A DNA stretch of 64,000 bases from contig NZ_UYYD01000003.1 of NCBI RefSeq assembly GCF_900625105.1, positions 1-64,000 on the forward strand. The letters are read 5' to 3'. Under the pieces are notes generated by a model that saw only the letters and a program-made list of their open reading frames with translations, did not search any database and was not told the origin of the DNA. Numbering within the stretch: position 1 is the first letter of the stretch; each line of letters begins with the position of its first letter. This document shows, piece by piece, positions 59,512 through 64,000 of the stretch. The DNA is from Agathobaculum sp. Marseille-P7918. Lineage in GTDB: Bacteria > Bacillota > Clostridia > Oscillospirales > Butyricicoccaceae. A program made the translations under genes and the position numbers.

Positions 59512-60375
59512 ATGAGCAAAGTGACCGTGGCTGCGGTGCAGATGACCTACGGGCTGGAAATCGCGCTGGAAAAAGTGCGCGAAGCGGCCGCGCAGGGCGC
59601 GCAGATCATCCTGCTGCCCGAGCTGTTTGAAAACTGGTATTTCTGCCAGGAAAAGAATTATGAAAACTACCATCTGGCGACGACGCTCGAGGAGAACCCC
59701 GCGGTAAACGAGCTGCGCAAGCTGGCGCATGACTTCCATGTCGTGCTGCCGGTCAGCTATTACGAGCGCGTGGGCAACACCACCTTCAACACGGTGGCGG
59801 TGATTGATGCGGACGGCACGATCCTCGGCCAGTATCGCAAGACCCATATCCCGGACGACCATTTCTATCAGGAAAAGTTCTATTTCACGCCGGGCGACAC
59901 CGGTTTCCGCGTGTGGGACACCGCGTATGCCAAAATCGGTGTGGGCATCTGCTGGGACCAGTGGTTCCCGGAGTCCGCGCGCTGCATGGCGCTGCAAGGG
60001 GCGGAGCTGCTGTTCTATCCGACTGCGATCGGTTCAGAGCCCATTCTGGACTGTGATTCCATGCCGCACTGGCGGCGCTGCATGCAGGGGCACGCGGCGG
60101 CGAATATCATGCCACTGATCGCGGCTAACCGCGTCGGCACCGAGACGGTCACCCCCTCGGCAGACAACCAGAATCAGTCCTCGAGCCTGACGTTTTACGG
60201 TTCGTCCTTCATCGCGGACGAAACCGGCGGATTGGTCGAGCAGGCCGGCCGCGAAGAGACTGGCATCCTGACGCACACCTTCGATCTGGACGAGATCCGC
60301 GAACTGCGCCGCAGCTGGGGCGTGTTCCGCGACCGCCGGCCGAAGATGTACGGTGCGATGGGGCATTTCGGATAA
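59512..60375 (+). CDS. aguB: N-carbamoylputrescine amidase
   Basis: A 287-residue nitrilase-superfamily hydrolase that converts N-carbamoylputrescine to putrescine, CO2 and ammonia. The catalytic triad is visible: E37 (LLPELFE), K110 (QYRKTHIPDD) and C147 (GICWDQWFPE). AAAGGAG precedes the ATG. It is operonic with aguA and closed by a strong terminator. This route makes putrescine without ATP, unlike the agmatine deiminase/carbamate kinase route. Confidence 0.95.
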   Translation: MSKVTVAAVQMTYGLEIALEKVREAAAQGAQIILLPELFENWYFCQEKNYENYHLATTLEENPAVNELRKLAHDFHVVLPVSYYERVGNTTFNTVAVIDADGTILGQYRKTHIPDDHFYQEKFYFTPGDTGFRVWDTAYAKIGVGICWDQWFPESARCMALQGAELLFYPTAIGSEPILDCDSMPHWRRCMQGHAAANIMPLIAANRVGTETVTPSADNQNQSSSLTFYGSSFIADETGGLVEQAGREETGILTHTFDLDEIRELRRSWGVFRDRRPKMYGAMGHFG

Positions 60376-60387
60376 AAAAGACAAAAA

Positions 60388-60427
60388 GGCGCCCGCTGCG
60401 GCTTGGCCGCGGCGGGCGCTTTGTTTT
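60388..60427. terminator. Terminator of the agu operon
   Basis: A GC-rich stem, GGCGCCCGC(T)GCGGC / GCCGCGGCGGGCGC, with a TTG loop and the tail TTTGTTTT. Confidence 0.88.
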
Positions 60428-60438
60428 GGGTGGATGGC

Positions 60439-60870
60439 TTAGAAAACCTTTTTGGCGATGTGCTGCTCTTTGGCTTCGCGCAGCTTGCGGATCAGCTCGG
60501 GGTCCGCATCGTCCAAGCATTCATATACCTCAATGGCGAAGTCCACGCTGTCGATGGATTTCTGCACCAGACGGATCTTGCGGTCGCTCTCGATGGCCTC
60601 GAGCAGACCCTGCGCGATCTCGTGGCATGGCTCGCGCGCGCACTGCTGGGCAAAGGCCTTGACCAGATTGTGCGGACGCAGACTGGAACCGCCGATGATG
60701 AGCAGGAACGCGCCGATCGCGGCCAGCAGCAGGCTGATGGTGAGCAGTGCGTTGCCGGCGATCAGGTTGAGCACAATGCCGATCAGGAGCAGTGCGCCGC
60801 CGATGATCTCAAAACGGATGGCAGCCGCGCGATAGCGGCTGAAGTAAGAGGCTTCTTTGTCGGTTTTCAT
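60439..60870 (-). CDS. Small two-span membrane protein, hypothetical
   Basis: A 143-residue protein with two adjacent TM helices (about 20-40 and 42-62, IIGGALLLIGIVLNLIAG and LLTISLLLAAIGAFLLIIGG) and a charged cytoplasmic tail of ~80 residues, predicted helical (DRKIRLVQKSIDSVDFAIEVYECL). I do not recognise the family. I chose the ATG at 60870 (AAAGGA upstream); the frame is open further but overlaps the GntR gene. It lies 58 bases after the GntR gene on the same strand. Confidence 0.72.
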   Translation of the reverse strand: MKTDKEASYFSRYRAAAIRFEIIGGALLLIGIVLNLIAGNALLTISLLLAAIGAFLLIIGGSSLRPHNLVKAFAQQCAREPCHEIAQGLLEAIESDRKIRLVQKSIDSVDFAIEVYECLDDADPELIRKLREAKEQHIAKKVF

Positions 60871-60928
60871 GTTTTTGCAATCCTTTCTGCATGGCGGGAC
60901 AGGCCCGGCCATAAGATGAAATGAACAG

Positions 60929-61597
60929 TCAGACAATGCTGGTGTTGCTGTAACTCTTGAGAAGGGTCGCCAGCGAGGACTCCTCAGAAAAGTGCAGATG
61001 CTGCACCATGGCGCGCGCCGCGCGCTCCCAGTTGTGCTCCAGACAGGCGTCCGCGATCTCCGCATGCTCCGCCATGGTGCGCTGCAGGCGGCTTTCGATC
61101 AGCTGGCCGCTCATCACGCGCAGACGGATGTTCTGCGTCTGGATGCGGGAGTACAAATCAAACAAATATTCATTTGGCAGGACGGAAATCAGCGTGGAAT
61201 GGAACTGATCGTCCAGTTCATAGAACCCCGTGAATTCCTCTGCGTCGGCGTACTCGTGAAAGATCTTGGAAAACCGCTCGATCTTTTCCATATCCAGCCG
61301 GCTGCCGTAGTTGCGCAGTGTATAAGGTTCCACCAGCCGGCGCACTTCGAAAATCATGCTGATATCGCTGATGGTGAAGCCGGACACCACGATGCCGCGT
61401 TTGGGAAACACTTTGAGCAAGCCTTCCTGCTCGAGCCGTCCGATTGCTTCGCGCACGGGCGTGCGGGAAAAACCGAGTTCGGCCTGCAGAAACGCTTCGC
61501 TGAGCAATTGATTGGGGGCGTACTCGCACATGGTGATTTTCCGTTTGATAAATTCATAAGCCTGCGACTGCATCGAGGCCGATTTTGCAGATGACAT
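60929..61597 (-). CDS. GntR-family regulator, FadR/FCD subfamily
   Basis: A 222-residue regulator. The winged helix (about 10-75) has LLSEAFLQAELGFSRTPVREAIGRLEQEGLLKVFPKRGIVV. The FCD ligand domain (about 80-215) has a metal/ligand-site pattern including DDQFHSTL and MAEHAEIADACLEHN. FCD regulators usually sense organic or sugar acids. The ATG at 61597 has GGAGG upstream. It is divergent from the zinc dehydrogenase/TRAP genes, with a palindrome in the shared gap. Confidence 0.93.
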   Translation of the reverse strand: MSSAKSASMQSQAYEFIKRKITMCEYAPNQLLSEAFLQAELGFSRTPVREAIGRLEQEGLLKVFPKRGIVVSGFTISDISMIFEVRRLVEPYTLRNYGSRLDMEKIERFSKIFHEYADAEEFTGFYELDDQFHSTLISVLPNEYLFDLYSRIQTQNIRLRVMSGQLIESRLQRTMAEHAEIADACLEHNWERAARAMVQHLHFSEESSLATLLKSYSNTSIV

Positions 61598-61642
61598 GTG
61601 TTCCGGTACCTCCGAATGGGCAAGAACTGCCGTAATAAATCT

Positions 61643-61670
61643 ATTATATCGAATTGGTGGAAATTTGCAA
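61643..61670 (-). promoter_or_regulatory. Promoter of the GntR gene
   Basis: On the minus strand TTGCAA (61665-61670) and TATAAT (61643-61648) with a 16-base spacer, 46 bases from the ATG. Confidence 0.65.
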
Positions 61671-61766
61671 GAGGGGGAAAGAACGGCTTGATTCGTGATT
61701 TTAGACATATTGCATGGAGCTGGATTGGATAAACTCACGATTTTTGGAAAAAACGTGAAACTGGAA

Positions 61767-61795
61767 TTGACAAACCCAAAACGGGGGGATAAGAT
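61767..61795 (+). promoter_or_regulatory. Promoter of the dehydrogenase/TRAP operon
   Basis: TTGACA (61767-61772), a 17-base spacer and TAAGAT (61790-61795), followed within 16 bases by the candidate GntR operator. Confidence 0.8.
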
Positions 61796-61810
61796 TACAA
61801 GTACAGAGAG

Positions 61811-61833
61811 CTTGTATACAAGTGATATACAAG
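61811..61833. promoter_or_regulatory. Candidate GntR operator
   Basis: The perfect palindrome CTTGTATACAAG (61811-61822) is followed by another half-site ATATACAAG. It lies just downstream of the predicted start of transcription, where a bound repressor would block elongation. Confidence 0.7.
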
Positions 61834-61894
61834 ACTAGAGGAACTGTTTTGGCGGGGTAAAACCCGAAAAAGAAAGTTTGGAGGGAAACAAAAG

Positions 61895-62920
61895 ATGAAA
61901 GCAATTTGCATCAAGGAGCCGGGCAAGGTCGAGATCGTTGAGCGCGAAATGCCGGTCCGCAAGCCGGGCGAAGCACTGCTCAAGCTGCTGTACGGCGGCA
62001 TCTGCGGCAGCGACCTGGGTTCCTATCGCGGCGCGAACGCTTATGTATCCTATCCGCGTGTACCGGGCCACGAGTTTTCGGCGGAGATCATCGAGATCGA
62101 TGACAACGACAAGGGCCTCAAGCCTGGCATGATCGTCACCTGCAACCCGTATTTCAACTGCGGCAGCTGCTATTCCTGCAAGCGCGGCCTGGTCAATGCC
62201 TGCACGGACAACCAGACCATGGGCGTACAGCGCGAAGGCGCTTTTGCGGAGTACATCACCATGCCGATCGAGCGCATCTATGACGGCAAGGGCCTGGATC
62301 CCAAGGTGCTGGCTCTGATCGAGCCGTTCTGCATCAGCTATCACGGCGTATCCCGTGCGGATGTCAAGCCGGGCGAGCGCGTGCTGGTTGTCGGCGCGGG
62401 CACCATCGGCGTGCTGGCAGCGGTTGCGGCCAAGGCAAAGGGCGCTGAGGTTACCATCTGCGACGTAGCACCGGATAAGCTGGATTACGCTTACAAGACC
62501 TTTGAGCTGGATCACAAGCTGCTCAACGAGTCGCCCGAGGCGTTTGAAAAGGGCGTTGCGGAGCTGACAAACGGCGACGGTTTTGACGTGACCATCGAAG
62601 CGGTCGGTCTGCCGAACACCTTCCAGAACTGCATCGACGCTGCCTGCTTCGGCGCGCGCGTGGTTCTGATTGGCGTTTCCAAGCGCAACATTGAAGATTT
62701 CTTCTTTACCATCATCCAGAAGAAGGAACTGAACATCTACGGTTCTCGCAACGCGATGAAGAAGGACTTCCTCGAACTGATCGATCTGGTCAAGGGCGGC
62801 GGTGTAGCACTCGACAAGATCGTCACCAACACCTACAAGTGGACGGATGCTCCCAAGGCATTTGAGGAATTCGCGGCGAACGCCGGCAAGATGCTGAAGG
62901 TTGTTATTGACTTCACCTGA
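61895..62920 (+). CDS. Zinc-dependent alcohol/polyol dehydrogenase (MDR family)
   Basis: A 341-residue medium-chain dehydrogenase. The catalytic zinc ligands are in GGICGSDLG and PGHEFS. The structural zinc site is four cysteines in NCGSCYSCKRGLVNAC. The NAD-binding motif GAGTIGVLAA follows. Relatives oxidise L-idonate, galactonate, sorbitol or threonine. The FCD-type GntR regulator and the TRAP binding protein next to it point to a sugar-acid substrate. GGAGGGAAA precedes the ATG. Confidence 0.9.
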   Translation: MKAICIKEPGKVEIVEREMPVRKPGEALLKLLYGGICGSDLGSYRGANAYVSYPRVPGHEFSAEIIEIDDNDKGLKPGMIVTCNPYFNCGSCYSCKRGLVNACTDNQTMGVQREGAFAEYITMPIERIYDGKGLDPKVLALIEPFCISYHGVSRADVKPGERVLVVGAGTIGVLAAVAAKAKGAEVTICDVAPDKLDYAYKTFELDHKLLNESPEAFEKGVAELTNGDGFDVTIEAVGLPNTFQNCIDAACFGARVVLIGVSKRNIEDFFFTIIQKKELNIYGSRNAMKKDFLELIDLVKGGGVALDKIVTNTYKWTDAPKAFEEFAANAGKMLKVVIDFT

Positions 62921-62972
62921 GCGGCAAGGCGACGGTGTGGGAAATAAAAGACAAGAGAAAAGGAGAATCACT

Positions 62973-64000
62973 ATGAAAGCAAACGTAAGCAAGAGACTGC
63001 TGGCCATGCTGCTGTGCGGCGCGATGGCAGCGAGCCTGACCGCGTGCGGCGGTTCGAGCAACGGGGACTCGACGGATGACAGCGCTTCTTCTGCCTCGGG
63101 CGATGTGATCGAACTCCAGATCGGTTTTGAGAACTCGATCTCCGAGCCGATCGGCCAGGGCATTGAGAAGTGGGCGGAACTGCTGGAAGAGGCTTCCGGC
63201 GGCACCATGACCATCACTCCTTACCCGGACAGCCAGCTGGGCAGCAAGAACGAGCTGATCGACTCCATGATGCTGGGCGAGCCGGTTTGCACGCTGGCTG
63301 ACGGCGCGTTCTACGCGGACTACGGCGTACCGGATTTCGGCATCGTATTCGGGCCGTTCCTGTTCGACAGCTGGGATCAGTGCTGGACCCTGATCGAGTC
63401 TGATTGGTATGCTGAGCAGTCTGCCAAGCTCGAAGAGAAGGGCCTGAAGATCCTGACCTCCGACTGGAAGTATGGCGCTCGTCACACCCTGACCGTATCC
63501 CCGGTCAACACGGTTGACGACCTGGCCGGCATGAAGATCCGCGTACCGAACAACCAGATCCAGTCCTACGGCTTTGACGTTCTGGGTGCGGTTTCCACCG
63601 GTATGGACCTGGGCGACGTTTACCAGGCTCTGCAGACCAAGACCATCGACGGCGCTGAGAACCCGATCGCTACCCTGTACGGCCGCAAGCTGCACGAGGT
63701 TGCCAAGTACCTGATCCTGGATGGCCACGTACTGAACTTCACCACTTGGGTTTGCTCCGCTGACTGGTTCAACAGCCTGACCGAGGAGCAGCAGAACTGG
63801 CTGATCGAGACCGGTAACGAAGCTGGTCAGTACAACAACCAGGTTCTGGACGAGCAGGAAGCTGATTACCTGCAGCAGATGAAGGACGAGGGCGTTACCG
63901 TTGTAGAGCCGACCGAAGAAGTTCTCCAGGGCTTCAAGGACAAGGCACAGGCGTTCTACGACATGGGCGACACCTTTGGCTGGTCCGACGGCCTGTATGA
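62973..64000 (+). CDS. TRAP transporter substrate-binding lipoprotein, DctP type (partial)
   Basis: At least 342 residues, running off the window with no stop codon. The signal peptide ends in lipobox SLTAC (Cys25), followed by a Ser/Asp-rich linker. The DctP fold follows: LQIGFENSISEPIGQGIEKWAELLEEASGG, MKIRVPNNQIQSYGFDVLGAVSTGMDLGDVYQALQTKTIDGAENP. The conserved Arg of the carboxylate clamp is in MKIRVP, consistent with an organic- or sugar-acid ligand. AAAAGGAG precedes the ATG, 52 bases after the dehydrogenase gene. The membrane subunits are expected just beyond the window. Confidence 0.93.
   Translation, partial: MKANVSKRLLAMLLCGAMAASLTACGGSSNGDSTDDSASSASGDVIELQIGFENSISEPIGQGIEKWAELLEEASGGTMTITPYPDSQLGSKNELIDSMMLGEPVCTLADGAFYADYGVPDFGIVFGPFLFDSWDQCWTLIESDWYAEQSAKLEEKGLKILTSDWKYGARHTLTVSPVNTVDDLAGMKIRVPNNQIQSYGFDVLGAVSTGMDLGDVYQALQTKTIDGAENPIATLYGRKLHEVAKYLILDGHVLNFTTWVCSADWFNSLTEEQQNWLIETGNEAGQYNNQVLDEQEADYLQQMKDEGVTVVEPTEEVLQGFKDKAQAFYDMGDTFGWSDGLY

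Overview
The window looks like a chromosomal segment of a GC-rich Clostridia species (Bacillota), most plausibly a gut Oscillospirales/Butyricicoccaceae-type bacterium. This is inferred from the gene set (several PTS systems, a BglG-type antiterminator with its RNA target, a T-box leader, YesMN-type two-component genes, SLH surface anchoring, 2-oxoacid:ferredoxin oxidoreductase, GPH and TRAP transporters), from strong Shine-Dalgarno sites and from sigma-A promoters. No species assignment is possible from the sequence alone. I saw no prophage, insertion sequence or CRISPR array.

Layout. 1-360: the 3' end of 23S rRNA, 5S rRNA and a bidirectional terminator. 374-6680: a minus-strand sugar operon (GFO/IDH/MocA oxidoreductase, mannitol-type PTS EIICB, HAD hydrolase, EIIA, zinc-less ROK kinase) divergent from an RpiR regulator, plus nanE. 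6730-10343: a structured intergenic region, then a RAT/terminator-controlled antiterminator gene and a glucose-type PTS EIICBA. 10480-33340: an accessory catabolic island. It holds a 1967-residue surface protein (SLH x3, two metallo-beta-lactamase domains, C-terminal esterase), a YesM/YesN two-component system with an adjoining solute-binding lipoprotein, an AraC-GH39 fusion, a GPH symporter, a cytosolic paralogue of the surface esterase, a LacI regulator, a TIM-barrel isomerase, a second orphan binding protein, and a LysR/SDR pair.

33400-39830: two MgtA-type P-type ATPases with a receiver-less winged-helix regulator, a candidate leader peptide with competing hairpins and a 67-residue membrane protein. 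40040-49880: a low-molecular-weight phosphatase, an ECF sigma/membrane-protein pair, an FtsX-type ABC exporter cluster with two mosaic paralogous permeases, initiator tRNA-Met and an OmpR-type two-component system. 49957-53088: housekeeping methyltransferases, a DtxR regulator and a CobL-like protein. 53133-56568: an Ile-type T-box leader controlling a four-subunit 2-oxoacid:ferredoxin oxidoreductase. 56589-64000: a YitT protein, a proline-rich membrane protein, the agmatine-to-putrescine pair aguA/aguB, and a GntR-regulated zinc dehydrogenase with a TRAP binding protein that runs off the end.

The most notable feature is the island at 10.5-31 kb. A cell-surface multi-hydrolase has a stand-alone intracellular copy of its C-terminal ~600 residues, encoded directly behind a sugar symporter. 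Between them lie an extracytoplasmic sensing operon (binding protein, histidine kinase, AraC-type response regulator) and a regulator whose ligand domain resembles a GH39 enzyme lacking its acid/base motif. This fits an ester-bearing glycan or glycoside processed first outside and then inside the cell; the substrate is unknown.
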